Positions 1 to 12,731 of a stretch of 64,000 nucleotides of DNA are shown in pieces; the first letter of the stretch is position 1; every line of letters begins with the position of its first letter. Both the position numbers and the translations under genes were made by a program. The notes below the pieces were generated by a model, which saw only the letters and a program-made list of their open reading frames with translations, searched no databases and was not told where the DNA came from. This DNA comes from Antedon mediterranea (lineage: Eukaryota; Echinodermata; Crinoidea; Comatulida; Antedonidae): contig NC_092673.1 of assembly GCF_964355755.1 (NCBI RefSeq), positions 34,729,648 through 34,793,647 on the forward strand, in the 5' to 3' direction.

Positions 1-204
1 TTGTAATGACGTCACGTGGGTACAATCTAGTAGTTCAGTGACAAAAGTCAACAAGTCATGTTCCATGATTGTATAGTCGTCTTTGTTTTGCGTTTTGATA
101 GCCGCATGAGAGTTCTCTTCAAGTACAACCTAACCAAACCAAATCAAAATCAGCGTTATTAGTAATAAGTTTACATGGGTACATCATTTAAGTAACGTCT
201 GTAA

Positions 205-420
205 TTAATATTGGTTTCTATTTGGACGAAATGCAACGACAAAGGCCCAACGCAATTGTGAATTGACCAATCAAAACAAGCGACAGTACGCTTGCGCCGC
301 AAGGAATTTGACCAATTACGACGCGGTGGATCATCTGAACTATCGCTTGAGATTGGTCAGCCTACTTGCGTTGTGCCAATCTTTTGCATTGTTTCCAATT
401 TAGGTGGGAACTAAGCTTAG
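205..420. mobile_element. MITE-like inverted repeat, family A (copy 1)
   Basis: The stretch carries the paired blocks TTGACCAATCAAAACAAGCG and, inverted, CGCTTGAGATTGGTCAG, with ACGCAA/TTGCGT blocks outside them and a right end close to GGGAACTAAGCTTA. The same arrangement recurs at 8866-8993 and 23297-23453, where the outer ends match the pattern TAAGCTTGGTTC. This copy is the most diverged and its left edge is approximate. No coding capacity is seen. The transposon class is not assigned. Confidence 0.55.
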
Positions 421-827
421 TGGTCAAGATGTTTTTACTGCGACAACAGAATTATGCATGTATGGTGATTCATTTAGAATCTCTAATGGTCATCTTTTGA
501 CCAGTTAACAATAACATGATATTTAAGTTGTTTATATATAAAACATTTAAGTTGTTTATATATAAAATATGTAAATATATATATACAGTATAACTGGAGA
601 ATAAGAAATAACGGCGTAGCAATGATTAAATGTCTTTAATGTATCCGTAACCTTAACGATTTGTTTTAAGGCTATTTTTTTTCAACATTGATAATTATCT
701 TGTGATTAAAAGTCAAACTAGTAATGACAATAATGCTTGCGGTACATGTAAATAATTAATAGCGTTTGCATTATTGACATTGAAGTATTTGTTTTTAAAA
801 AAATCGACAAGTTACCACACTAAATAC

Positions 828-1009
828 CTGTGCAAGTTTTTCTATTACTTGATGTAACTTTTCGACGAATGATTTTCCATATAATGTCTGCAGATTTAGA
901 AGAGTGGCAATCTGATTGGACAGGCAACGAAGGAAGATACTAGCACATTCAGGATTCCTCACCATATTGGTGCACACGTTGAGACAATTGTGCAAACAGT
1001 ATACGCCAT
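828..1009 (-). CDS. Probable internal exon of the ankyrin-repeat gene
   Basis: On the minus strand a TTCCAACAG acceptor is followed by 182 nt open in one frame and then a CAG/GTATTT donor. The 60 full codons encode a helical, Cys-rich segment (GVYCLHNCLNVC at the start, VEKLHQVIEKLAQ at the end) that looks like alpha-solenoid (ARM/HEAT-like) sequence. It needs two bases from this exon to complete a codon, and the ankyrin first exon at 6537-7650 ends with exactly one base of a codon, so the two could join directly (GAT) across a 5.5 kb intron. The link is inferred from strand, order and phase. Later exons would lie left of the window. Confidence 0.5.
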
Positions 1010-3752
1010 CTGTTGGAAAATGTATGTATTTATTTATGTATATTTTCATCCATTATTACATTATATTGAAAGGAAAAAAATATTCGAAGTTGAAAGCAGA
1101 TACTTATATATAGTACTAAAACGCAAAGCAATCTAAACGACCGTAAAACGTAACCTCACACGTTTAGTCTAGACCGAACCAAACCACACGTCACTAGCTT
1201 CATACATGTCATAGTATACACCATTGGTTCACCTGTAAGTACGCGTAGCCAAAGATTACGTCGAGCATTTAACAGATGATACAAATATACGTGCATTTTT
1301 TTTGTACCCCGATATACCTCGACTAACTATCGTCTAATGTTTGAGGACAACAAGAGGACAAATGTAGGCCTACAGGGTATAATACCTGTAGGCCTACTAT
1401 CATTTTATCTGTACTGTAAAAGTTATTATATAGAATTTAGTAAAGATTGACTTAAAGTATTCCATATTAGAGGACCATGGCAATGGGTTGAATTTATTGT
1501 GGCGTGTTTGTTGGCGTTTCTAGTATTTGCTAGTTGTGAAAAAATATTTTTTGTGAAGAATTGTTTGAAAATATTTTAACAGATTGTCGGTGACATCAAG
1601 ATAAAGCAAAGCATTTCACAAGCGCATTTAAAGGATGATGAATCCAACGACTTTGTACGCGGGCGTCTACATTGAAAACAGAGTCAACAACAAAGTCATA
1701 CAGTAACAATCAGTCCATTTCCTTCAGTATAATTATTTAGAACTATTCCATGAACTCTCTGAAAGATCTGTATATAACAGTCAAATTGCAATCACGATTT
1801 GAAGTTTAAAAGCCAACGAATTAGCATGGCTTAAAATAATTCATTTCCAATGGCATTGAAATCTAAAGAAAACTATACATGCGTATACTACAATGTTAAT
1901 GAAAACTCAATAGAAAAGTACAACTTAAATTGATATAACGAATTGCAAGACGTCATTCGTCTCGTACGTCAAACCACAATGCGATGAGATGTATGTTCTG
2001 ATTTGTGGCATAAATGGCAACGTTGAACATTGTTGTAAATAAATCTATTAATTCAAAGGTATAGTACAAATATGTATTCTTTTGTATGGCAATGTATGTC
2101 AATCGAAAGCCACTTTGTTTGATATATTGTATTGTCTCAATATTTCATTTTGTTTAATATTCTTCCTAGACTTCCTCATATTGCATCTTCATATAGAAAT
2201 AGGTAGTTTTTATCATATACTTTGTTAAGAGAATTTACAACCATTAACTAGTGGAAATTATCATAAAGCTCAAAACTAATTTTAATCGCCATCTTGCCTT
2301 AATTTACGTGTTTTATATTCCTTAAGTTAGTAAATGAAACTGTTATAAAATGATATTAAAAAAAACAAAAGAATGCAGGCTTACACTGACATTTACCAGT
2401 CTGCATCATCACGATGCAAATGTCTTTAACCTAAGTTCTTTGGAATTAGATTAGATTGTGGGGTTGTGGCACCCATTCGATCATTGTACGGCGTAGTACG
2501 AAATGATTTGAACAGTTTTTATGTTTAAATAAAAACCTGCTGACGTTATTGTTGTTGTGTTGTGTGTGTAATACACCATCACTGAAGTTTGTTTTAGATG
2601 TAGAAGCCATAGATAATTCATTTATGTCTGTTTCTTTTATATAGGTAATGTTTCTTAATTAGCTGTTGAAGAAAAAACACCTGTAATAACCAGTAATGTT
2701 TTGTCGAATAGCATGAATGGCTCAAGGCTCGTTAATGCCTCTCTTTAGCAGGCACATTAGCTTAACGTGTGTTGAATGCAGTAAGGAAAGTACAGTATTC
2801 AACATTTTCCAAGTTCAAAACAATTATATATATGATAGTATTGAGAATGAAGATCGATAGGTTGGTTTGACTAGTAGCCTACTCGGAGTGTTGTGAATAT
2901 GGTGATCAATGGGTACCATGCGGACCCATCGAACTGAGCCGTCTAAATGTATGTAACAATGTCTGTCGTAGGCATACTTTTTAATACTGTACCATGTTTA
3001 TTATTATGAATAGGACCAGGTTATTACAAAGTGCGACAACGTTGTTAAAAAGTGCGACATAAAAGAGGTATAACATTAGTATAATGATGATAACAATAAT
3101 AATCGAATACAATAGTGTTGTTGGGTTCATGGTGGTAAAACTAAGGATTTGTTGTGGCATGGTGTGTGGTAAATATTTATTAATGATGATAAAGATAATT
3201 ATAAGGAAACAATAATTGATAAAGGCTATAATGTTGCTAAACAACCCGGTGCGCGCGCAGCTTCATTGTGTAACTTATACTCAAAGCTTTTCTGTATTAA
3301 TTTGAATGCTATTACATTTCCTTTAGAGTCCATAATAACGTATACAGTCGTCGTGTATTATGAGGATAGAAATATGAAATGTGTTACAATAGAGTGTTGA
3401 TTATGACGTCGTCGCAATGATGTAACTGGCGGTCGTGATGGGGATGATCAAAGGATAGAACCGACGGATAGACCTGTTAGTAGAAATACAGTAATATCAC
3501 ACTTCACAAAAGCATTAGGCCTAGCTTATTGTGACTATCCTTACACATATCACAGTCATTTTTATGAACGTCTAGATAGGCCTAAAAAAATATATGGATA
3601 CTTGTAATCTTTAAATATTTCAATATTCTTGTATGGATTTCATCAGCGGCAGTGGAATTTATAAACTCAGTTAAATAATACTGTTCTTAAAGGATAATGA
3701 TAAATAATAATATTTAGATCCATCGTCTGTCATGACCGATTTGGGCATACTT

Positions 3753-3787
3753 CTTAAGCTCATTGAGGTATACCTCAATGTTAAGCT
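3753..3787. mobile_element. Ultra-short palindromic insertion (19 bp) with 7/8 flanking repeat
   Basis: A 20-bp perfect palindrome, CATTGAGGTATACCTCAATG (3761-3780), is flanked by CTTAAGCT on the left (3753-3760) and GTTAAGCT on the right (3780-3787). It matches the three better copies at 15287-15321, 47856-47893 and 55895-55932, with one symmetric change in each arm. The right flank is the very edge of the neighbouring TA-flanked MITE, so the small element probably inserted at that MITE's end. Confidence 0.55.
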
Positions 3788-3949
3788 CTGTCTACACTAT
3801 CAAACTAGTTTACAAGTGTGATGTATCCGCCCAAATATGGTAGTGATATTCCCAAACATGGTAGTGGTATGACATCACCATGTCCATATAGGCCTATTGG
3901 CACATTACATTTTTTGTCACATAAAGTTTGAGTGTAGACAGAGCTGTAG
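3785..3949. mobile_element. TA-flanked MITE, family B (copy 1)
   Basis: The terminal inverted repeat is AGCTCTGTCTACACTATCAA on the left and its inverse, ending TGTAGACAGAGCT, on the right. The interior has the words TGGTAGTGATAT and CACATTTTTTGTCACATAAAG shared with the other copies. The copies at 5033-5168, 32993-33146 and 42537-42627 all have TA at their borders, which fits a non-autonomous Tc1/mariner-like element. It has no ORF. Confidence 0.75.
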
Positions 3950-5032
3950 AAGAAGGTAAGAATAGCGATGGTGTTTTCACGAATAAAAGAGGTCTTACTT
4001 TTTTACAGAGAGAAATTTGATCTGCTTAGGGATGCATTTTATTTGGAACAAATTATTTGATTCCTGTAGATATAGAAATATTCATGTTCACGAAGAGCTT
4101 AATGACGCTTGTGTTTAGAAGTTAGTTTATGTCTACTAAGCTTTACACTTAAGATATGTATTATAATAGACCGTGCAATCTATTACAATGGTTGATATCA
4201 TTAACATAGTAACACGAAAAATCATAGACCTTGGTTTAGATATGTTTTTTTACTCAATAAATAAGCCTACACATTTTTATAAATATGACTATGTATTATT
4301 ATTATTGTCCCTAAGGTACTACATGTCAGTAAATATACAATAAGGTTGATGAATCTCCGCACCGTTTACATTACACCTTACAGATGATACATAATATGCC
4401 GTCATATTTAAGGTACAATGTCATCTTTTATTAGTTTTTGTCTTTCGTGGGAACAATCCACCTTTACAATTTATAGAAATTGTATTCTAAGTATTGCAAT
4501 TAGTAGCACACAAGATTTTAAACAATGCATTAATGTTTTATAGGCCTACATAACAAAAAAATAAAAAATTGGCTTATCAACGATACAAATGGTAAGCATA
4601 AAAATATAATTAAAAAGTACTATAAACTACTATAACATGACAAGTCTCCGAATTGCGTTAATAGGTCAGTATTATGAAAGTTCCATGATACAGCCTGAAA
4701 TGTTCGTCACATGTTATCCTGTATCATAGAATTTGGTTAGAGAAGTACACCCAGTAGTTATATTTCTAAAACACGTTTATGATTGTGCTTCGTGGACCTA
4801 TGTGAAATAATTATTATTAAATTTCGTAAACTCTATTGCCATTTGTTTTGACCGCGTAATGAGCTATTAGTCTTCCAATTGATAAAATAGGCAATAGCGG
4901 TGATATAGTTGATTTTCAACTACAGACGATAAAAGTATTATTTTGCAATGCGAGGTAGACAACGATACCGCAGATTGACATTTACAGTTAGATTAATCAA
5001 AGTATCGAAAAAGTCATTGCAAAGCATTCTAA

Positions 5033-5168
5033 AGCTCTGTTTACGCTATCAAGTAGTTCGACAAAAAAAAGTGTGATATGGTAGTGATATGACATCATCA
5101 TGTCCATATATGGGTACATCACATTTTGTTGTCACATAAAGTTTGATAGGAGTATAGACTGAGCTTTA
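5033..5168. mobile_element. TA-flanked MITE, family B (copy 2)
   Basis: Ends read TA-AAGCTCTG on the left and GAGCTT-TA on the right. The interior shares TGGTAGTGATATGACATCA and CATCACATTTT with the copies at 3785 and 32993. Diverged relative to those copies. Confidence 0.7.
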
Positions 5169-5639
5169 CAGTTACAAATTGTTACAAATTTAGACAAGCA
5201 GGTGGCTACATATTCCCGATAAGATATATCTATGTCTATATTGTGAATTTTTCCGGTAATCGCATCTGATTTTCGTATATAAAAAACTCGGGCATTCTGC
5301 CAAACTCTATACATTGTTTGAAATGGAGACAAGCAAGGTAATTACGTATTCCCGACAAGATATATTATTTTTGTTAATACGAATTGTCCTAGTTATGACT
5401 GTATAACAACATTTAATGTGTTTACTGAATTTGAATTAATATGTATCCGGGTCATAAAGTTAGATGTGTGCACGTCTACATGCTTAGCATTGCGTGTCGT
5501 ATATTGATACATGCTTTATCTAGTTATCGACGTCTGAAGTTGTTATAGGTTGGTTGGTTGGAATTTCCCTAAAGTGTGCTCTGACATGAACATCATTTTA
5601 AAATTAAACCTACAACGGGCTCATTCGTATAGGAAACAA

Positions 5640-5790
5640 AAGTACTTTAAATTTACAAGGCCAACAGCCATTAAGTCGCGTGCTACAATGCATAGTGATA
5701 CCGGACCGACAGACAGACCGACAGACGGACCGACAGACAGACAGACCGACCGACCGACCGACATAGTAAACTATACTGACCGAAATTACT
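5640..5790. repeat. GACA/GACC microsatellite-bearing dispersed repeat
   Basis: A GCATAGTGATACCGGACCGA leader runs into a GACAGACAGACC-type microsatellite and ends with CGACATAGTAAACTATA. The same order of parts occurs at 6290-6400 and 20625-20796, where the 3' end continues into a GAGTCGCGTCCACGCGAC palindrome followed by TAAAA. The conserved leader and tail around a variable microsatellite mark a mobile repeat, not a simple tract. Confidence 0.7.
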
Positions 5791-5867
5791 GAACATGTTT
5801 AAAAATGTTGAAATGTTTAAAAACATTTATATTTTTTTAATTTATACGTGCGTAGCCTGTCACTTTT

Positions 5868-6400
5868 GACGTGCTCGTATAACGTAATTTCGAGTTGAAA
5901 AGTAAGTCAAGAAAACAGAAATCGTGCAAAAAGAGTGCGCAATTTAACGCGCAGTGCGCGCGCAAAAATAGGCGCACTCATGGCAATTTTGTAAACGCTT
6001 AAAATTGCCTGAAACGTACTCTTATTTCATAGAAAATAAAAAATTTTAAGCGCGCGTACGCATGCGTTACATGCGCTACGCACGTAATTGTATTGCCATA
6101 TGATGATTTACCAAATTTTATTTAATTGTGATTCATGGTTGTGAAGATATGATTACAAACGTGATTTCGTTAAATCGTGCGTAGACCGCGTAATTTTTTA
6201 TTGCGCACCGTGAAAACATAACCACATCGATTCCTGGCCATAAGGAATATACTGTGAAAAATTGACCTAGCTAGATTAAACTGATATCAAGATACGGTCA
6301 GAAAGCGATAAAACGCATAGTGATACCGGACCGACAGACCAACAGACCGGCCGACCGACCGACATAGTGAACTATAGAGTCGCTTCCACGCGACTAAAAA
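5868..6400. repeat. GACA-type dispersed repeat with long GC-skewed leader
   Basis: The last 110 bases hold the family signature: GATAAAACGCATAGTGATAC, a GACC/GACA tract, CATAGTGAACTATAGAGTCG and CACGCGACTAAAA. The preceding 400 bases are rich in GCGCGC, ACGCGCAG and CATGCG words unlike the surrounding AT-rich DNA and are probably the body of the same element; its left edge is not defined. Confidence 0.55.
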
Positions 6401-6536
6401 CAAAAGACCGGTCTGAATTGTAAACCAGTTGTCCGAGACCAAGAAAGAGGTTATTCAATTTTTAGTGTTTATATTTAACGTGTTTACGGTGGTTTATTTT
6501 GGGTATTTAAAAAGAAAGATTAATACAGTAACTCAC

Positions 6537-7650
6537 CGGTTTTCAATCTTGAGTTCTCCGTTTCAAAATCAAAGACATCACTATCGCTATCAACATTTTC
6601 TTTAAACTCATAATCAATTGAATCACAATTTTCTTGTACAATAACTATAGGTGTTTCGTCTCTGGATTTTCTTCGTCGGTGCCACCATTCTTTGATGGCC
6701 AAACTCTTCCGTCTTGGTGGTTTCATCTCCCTGGGGCTAGGTGGTTCCATATCGGACTCGATAGAATCAACAGACTCTTTACTGCCGTGTGGTGAACGCG
6801 TTCGAGTTACTCTTGCCACCAGTCGTGGAATGGCCAGTAAAGACACAGACGGCCTTCGATTGTCAGAACTGTTTGAAAGTTCTCTGGTAGATCCTTTATA
6901 ATCTGTGCATCCAATTTTTTGTAGTAACTCCATTTTCTTATGTATAATTTCCGTTTGGATGTTTGTAAGAAACGGATACATATCCACTGGTTTAACACCT
7001 TTTTTGTTTTGAATTGTTATTCGTGCCCCGTGTTCAAGAAGAATGATCAAACATTCATGGCACTCTGTGTGCCGTTGCGCGGCTACGTGCACCGGGGTGT
7101 CACCGTTATCGTCTGCGCAATTGACGTCTGCACCATACTTGATCAGCAACCTCGTAAACTCTGCGTTGTTTTCTGACACCGACAATGATAATGGTGGACC
7201 ACTTAGGAAATGGAAGAAATCTTGGTAGTATTTGGTGATATCATTGCTTGTGCTTTGCGAATAAGAAAACCCTGTATTGTTTAACAGTTTGCGAATGATA
7301 TCAACGCATTCTGATTTGGAAGTTGCAGATGCGTCAGGGTTGCGTTGACTTTCAAGAATTTCACGCGCAACTGCCGCTGACCAGTGCGAAACAGCAAAAT
7401 GTAAGGCAGCCTTCAATACAACCTTATAGACGGTGTAAATCCCAACTGTTATACACTCGTCATCATCATCGTCATTTTTGTTTGAATCTTTATCACTTTC
7501 GTCATCATTTCCAATGATTATGTTGACCTTAGAGTTCATTCCTTCCATTATCCATTGCACTGTTGCTACGTCATCATTTCGAATCGCGTCAATAAACATC
7601 TGATTGCCGTCTTCTTCAGTCGTCGATTCATCGTCACTGATAATAGACAT
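6537..7650 (-). CDS. Ankyrin-repeat protein, first coding exon (partial gene)
   Basis: The open frame starts at ATG 7650 and reaches a strong donor (CCG/GTGAGT at 6536). The 371 codons open with an acidic stretch (DDESTTEEDG, later NDDDDDE). Ankyrin repeats follow at about residues 152-230, with the diagnostic words LLIKYGADVNCADDNGDTP, VHVAAQRH and LLEHGARITIQNKKG; a further diverged repeat may precede them. After the repeats comes a Ser/Arg-rich basic region (RRPSVSLLAIPRL, PPRRKSLAIKEWWHRRRKS) with many possible basophilic kinase sites. Ankyrin repeats bind partner proteins, but I do not recognise the family and assign no function. The frame continues past the donor for only a few codons to a stop, which is intronic read-through. 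The next exon is probably at 828-1009. Confidence 0.85.
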
Positions 7651-10600
7651 TTTGAATGAAATACAACCTCAATTGGCTTCCTCTGGTTTTATAGTTAACC
7701 TAGTAACAACATCATTCCAAGATTTTGTTCCAAAAAGTAATGTGCCCTGGATAACGGTTGGTCAATAATAGCCACCTTGAACATTCGTCAAATATATTCA
7801 TTTTTGGTCATTTAGTTGGAACAAGAAAGAGCCATGTCTCTCTTCCCTTGATTGAACAACAATATTTGATTCAAACCACGTTCCTTGTTGTGAAGATCTG
7901 GAGCGGTGATCCAATTTTGCATCCTGTAGAAGAGGAGATAATGAATAATTTAGCTTTATACGAAGTACCAGCATTGTTTAGCATATTAAATTATTATATA
8001 GCGAATAAACAACTTTATCTCTAGGCTCTGGAAGATGAATGTGTTACACATTTTCCACTAATATTATATTATGCACAAATTACCTGCCTCTAATTTCGAA
8101 AACATACTAACAGACAAATCGATTAATGTGGTATTACATACATGTTTTGCGGCTTGAAAAACACTTACCTGAGAAATGTGAAATGTTATCGTGATGTATG
8201 GACTCGGTTTAAAATTAGGAATGTATAATACAACAATATAAATTGACTAAAGATATCGGGACCGATCAATAATATTATTTTAGACATTGGAATAACAAGA
8301 CATTATAAAGCGTCACTTAAAAAGGTGGTTACGGGTTTGAAATATATAAACATTGATAATATAAACCCAACTTATTGTTAGACAGGGGTGAAGCAGCAAG
8401 CACCCCTTTGATGCTAGCATATTTACTGATTTTTAAGACAATTGGTAACTATTAGTAATAAAATAAATTTTTTCTAGCATTCGATTAATCGCTGTCGTAA
8501 AATAAATGGGTTATTATAAACATGCAAAGGTGTATAATAAACAATGGCAATTAGGAAACCGGTACCCTTTAAGCCAAAGATTAATTTTTTTCATATGAAA
8601 TTCAATAGTCATGTTGATAAACAGTTATCGCCCACATAGACACATTTGGTTATAAAAAGTAACAAGGTATATTTGATTTCAGATGAAGTTATTTCTTCAT
8701 TATGAAGTATTAATAGCAGGATATCAGGCCTACTGTAATTACCATCTCCACCGTAATCTATATCTTCATCATACGTCATTATTAAACATTATAATCAGTT
8801 AATACTATATAAGTATGAACTATTATTAGTACTCATCATCGCCGTCATCATCATCGCTAAGCTTATTTTGAATCCCATGAGGACGCAAAGCAATTAATTT
8901 GACCAATCACAAGGGATAGTTTAGATGATTCGTCGCTTGTGATTGGTCAATTTACTTGCGTTGTGGCGTAGTGCGAACCAAGCCTTATCAGTATCATTAA
9001 AATCATAAATATCACTCATCAACATTTTAATAACCGTTTATCATTATTAGCATGCACTCATAGTATATTATCATTCTTGTAGTTTTTATCAACATTAGTG
9101 TTGTTAACTTATTATTACCTTCGCTTTTTGTTGCTTCTTCTTATTTTTACTCTTAAACCAAATTTTACAGAACATGAGCAGACACATTATGGTTACCTGG
9201 TTACGGCTTGATTTAAATGTTTTTGGTTTTTCTATTTGACAAATTATCAGACAAGAATATAAAACAATTATTTAGTTGAATGTTGTATATAGGATGTCAC
9301 TTATATTCGATGGTATCGACGTACGTGTCATCATAATCTCCCAAACTATTTTTTGTAAATGTACCAAAATACTATTTAATTAATCCACCCTGTAATTTTA
9401 ACATGGAAATAAAGATTTCCGATAATATGTAAAACATGTGAAAAGATTTAATATCCCAAAGCAGCAGATACTATACTTAGGCCTAATAACAATTTTTACA
9501 TCCAGGGAGATGATTCAAAAAGTCCCCGGGTCATCAACAGAAATGCTTGTTTTAACATTGACTATCATTAACTGGAAATAATAAAAGAGCGTATTTAAAC
9601 CTATCGAAAGAAGTAAAAGAATGATATTAATAAAAGCAGTTCTGTTTCACATTACCTTGATTCAATTTCCTGCATTGCATCGGTTGAGTGGAGATTGGTT
9701 CGTTGTCAAGATATTTCTAAGTGCGCTTCTTCATCCTATAGCATCACCGTCGTTACTACTAAACATCTTATATGCGGTACACGAACACAACTGATTGGTT
9801 TACTTGAAAATCAAGGAACAGACGATGTGATTTCCCGCTACGTCAGCAGCACGACGACAATCGCAGTTGATTAGCCGCTTAATTAATAGTTCATTCTTGT
9901 AACCAACACTCTTTGAATTGTATGTGACAAAGGCAATCATTCACGTTACTATCTTAATCTCGGTATAGCTGTTTTTGCTAATGCGCAAACACACTATATC
10001 AAATAGGACCATACAATAAATAAATAATATTGACCCTTCCCTCTCATTGCTTCTGAAAGTACCTAGACCAGCAATTACCCTGGCCCCAGCCCCTGTATAC
10101 ACATGGTTATCCCCTAGCCTTCCTCTGACCCCAGCTCATGGATATCCAGGCCACAGCATCAGGACAACCCAATTTACTCCCCTGGGATCCTCTCCTTATA
10201 CAATCCAGACGTACGGGTCTTATTAGCAGGCCTATGCGTATAGTTTGTATGTTCCTATGTTGATATCTTAAACTCATAAGCTGTAAATTTTGCTGTTTAA
10301 TAATACCGAGCAGTACATTGGAGTACGTTATGATTAATACAATAGTTGCTTTGTGTAGTATTGTATCGATAGGAAATTAACTACGTTAGAGCTTGCTTGT
10401 TATGCAGTTATGGCATAATATTGCTACTTTTACAGTTTAAATCAATTACAACGTTGAAATACTGATGTAGGCCCATCTTGCTTCTACCCACGGTGCATTA
10501 GGTGTTCATTTTTGTATTAATTTTTAGTAGGCCTATAGTAATAATTTATTTGGTACGATGAGATTGATTATGTATAAAAGCATTTACGTAATAGGCATAA

Positions 10601-12731
10601 TGCATGAGAATGTTTAAATGACGAATAGTAGTTGTTAGGCTTAATGACAGAGTAGATGATATGTGTCATATATTTGGAATATCGGTTAGGTCAGGGAAGA
10701 GTCACTCTTAATTCCCTGTAGGCCAGCCCAAAAAGTAAATGGGTTATTTATGGGTCACTGGTAGGCCTAGAAGCGCCAGCGCCGTGACAAGCGACGAGCC
10801 GACTCATTATAGCGTGACCCAACCCAACCTGACCACCACACCAACCGTTAGGCTTTGGGAATGAAATTACACTCTTCCCTGGACTACTTATTAATACTTT
10901 ACAACTACAAACCTTCATGATTGTTCCGGTCATTTCAACTTTGCATTGGATAAAGTGTCTGACAGGGCTACACAGCCAGGCGCATGATGAGGAATCCTAT
11001 TCTAAAACCACCCGCGTCCGACAGGGCTCACCTAGGCTAGAGCGTCAAAATAAAAATCACCTACCAGGTCTAGGCCTAGCGAATTGCCCATGCTTATAAA
11101 CAATATCAATTAAATAAATCTCCCAACACATAAAACTGTCTTGCGTTTGGACTATGTGAATATTTATAGATATTCCTTCCTTGGTTGTCAAAGCAGTGAT
11201 ATTTACTCACATTCTTCCTTTTTTAGACTACTGTGTTCGCTCGAAGTTCAGTCAAAAGATCGGCTGACTTTTCCCAACAATCCACTTATTTGATTGGTCA
11301 AAAGTCAATGTAGTCCATGACTACACTATCCGGTAATCTGATTGGTCAGTAGTCAATTAAGACTAACTTATCAATGTAGTAAAACATTTTTGTAATTTTC
11401 AAACGTTTTTTTAAAATGTGTAGTTTATACACCATGTATTATTATATAGCCTTTCTATGAATTCAATTCAATAATATATTTAATTTAATGTATTTAAAAA
11501 AATTTTATGATGAAAAATAATTGTATGGCTCGATTATTCGCGAGCTTTAAATCTATGTTGCGCCATTACATCTCCTGGTACGGTGTCACTGACTGTATTT
11601 TTATGTAATACGCTTGTTTGTAACGACTAGAAACAAGCCACACAATAGCAGACGACCTTCTGCTGATACATCTAGTAGTTTTTGTCAAACACGATTTATC
11701 CGCCCACGTTTTCCAATGGCATTTGAATTCAGTTAGCATAATACTTTATAGTCCTACTGTCGAAACAAAAACATCTTTGAATATAACTATGAAAAAACAC
11801 CAATTATTTTCATTAACTTAAGTTGTAGAAATACGCCTTAGTTACCAACTAAATTGGAAAGTAGAAGTTAATTTAAATTGAATTTAAATCTCAATAATGT
11901 TCTTAATTAACTTAAAGATGTTTCTGAAATGTACGTAGCATCTTGGGGAATACATGGTAATGGTGGAAAAACACAATTAGTTTTATAGAAATAGTTTTTT
12001 GAAATACGCCCTATACTGTAGTCACCAGATAAACTAAATTGGAAATGTATTGGATTCAAAATCTCAATACTGCATTATGTTAATTAAAGATATGCCTGAA
12101 ATATACGTAGCATTGCGTATTAAATATCGCGGAATCCGCCTTTTCAAAGTTTAAAATGCCATTATAATGAGTCGCTGCCCAACCTGCTATCATTAATATC
12201 TAATATACTTTGCAATGTCCAATTGTATTGAAGGAAATTAAATGTTCAACATTATTGGAACCATGTTGTTAATTTCGTAATGAGAACGCCGCTAATTAAA
12301 GCCTGAATATTCATTGTTGATTAATTATAAAAAATCAATTTGATTAAAAGTGTGTTGCATTGTTAGTATTAGTGATAGTTAGCGGTTGATTGCTTGCTTT
12401 ATTTATTTATGGATGTAGGGTGTAGGTGTACATTTTTGACAACCTAAATAGTAAAAAACTGAATGTTTTCTAGTTATTTCATCCAGTTGATGAAATATTA
12501 TCTCACAATTCTGATCGTCTTCCCTTCTCCACACCACCTCTGACAACTAAATTTATCAGTTTGCCGCCCTCTAGAATAACTAACTAACACTATCAATCAT
12601 GTGATATCGTCAGCAAATGGCTGATCTGTTGTGCGTTAGATTTGTTGTACTGTTAGATTTTTGACAACAAAAACAAAACAGTGCATGCTTCTTTTATATT
12701 AATAGTATTTTGATTCAGTGATAAATGCAAC
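7651..12731. other. Intergenic region, no gene recognised
   Basis: This separates the divergent starts of the ankyrin gene (minus) and the SANT gene (plus). It contains one family A MITE (8866-8993), AGGCCTA words (for example near 9480, 10500 and 11070) and AT-rich unique DNA. The short ORFs at 7758-8024 and 10748-11099 lack splice context, codon bias or recognisable motifs. Confidence 0.6.
8866..8993. mobile_element. MITE-like inverted repeat, family A (copy 2)
   Basis: The left end TAAGCTTATTTTGAATCCCA and the inverse of the right end (GCGAACCAAGCCTTA) align. Inside are ACGCAA blocks and TTTGACCAATCACAAG facing CTTGTGATTGGTCAA. This is the most symmetric copy and best defines the family. 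It has no coding capacity. Confidence 0.7.

Larger units (their letters stand above)
1010..6536. other. Probable first intron of the ankyrin gene; repeats only
   Basis: I see no convincing exon on either strand here. It holds two TA-flanked MITEs (3785-3949, 5033-5168), a tiny palindromic insertion (3753-3787) and two GACA/GACC-rich dispersed repeats (5640-5790 and about 5868-6400). The rest is AT-rich unique sequence. Short ORFs in it lie within repeats and have no splice or codon support. Confidence 0.6.

Noticed and set aside
1640-1700. Minus-strand stretch reading like an exon (DSVFNVDARVQSRWIHH)
   Set aside because: No convincing acceptor/donor pair and no resemblance to the flanking ankyrin-gene exons; probably chance.
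10748-11099. Overlapping 60-codon ORFs on both strands
   Set aside because: Short, no motif, no conserved splice signals and overlapping AGGCCTAG-type low-complexity words.
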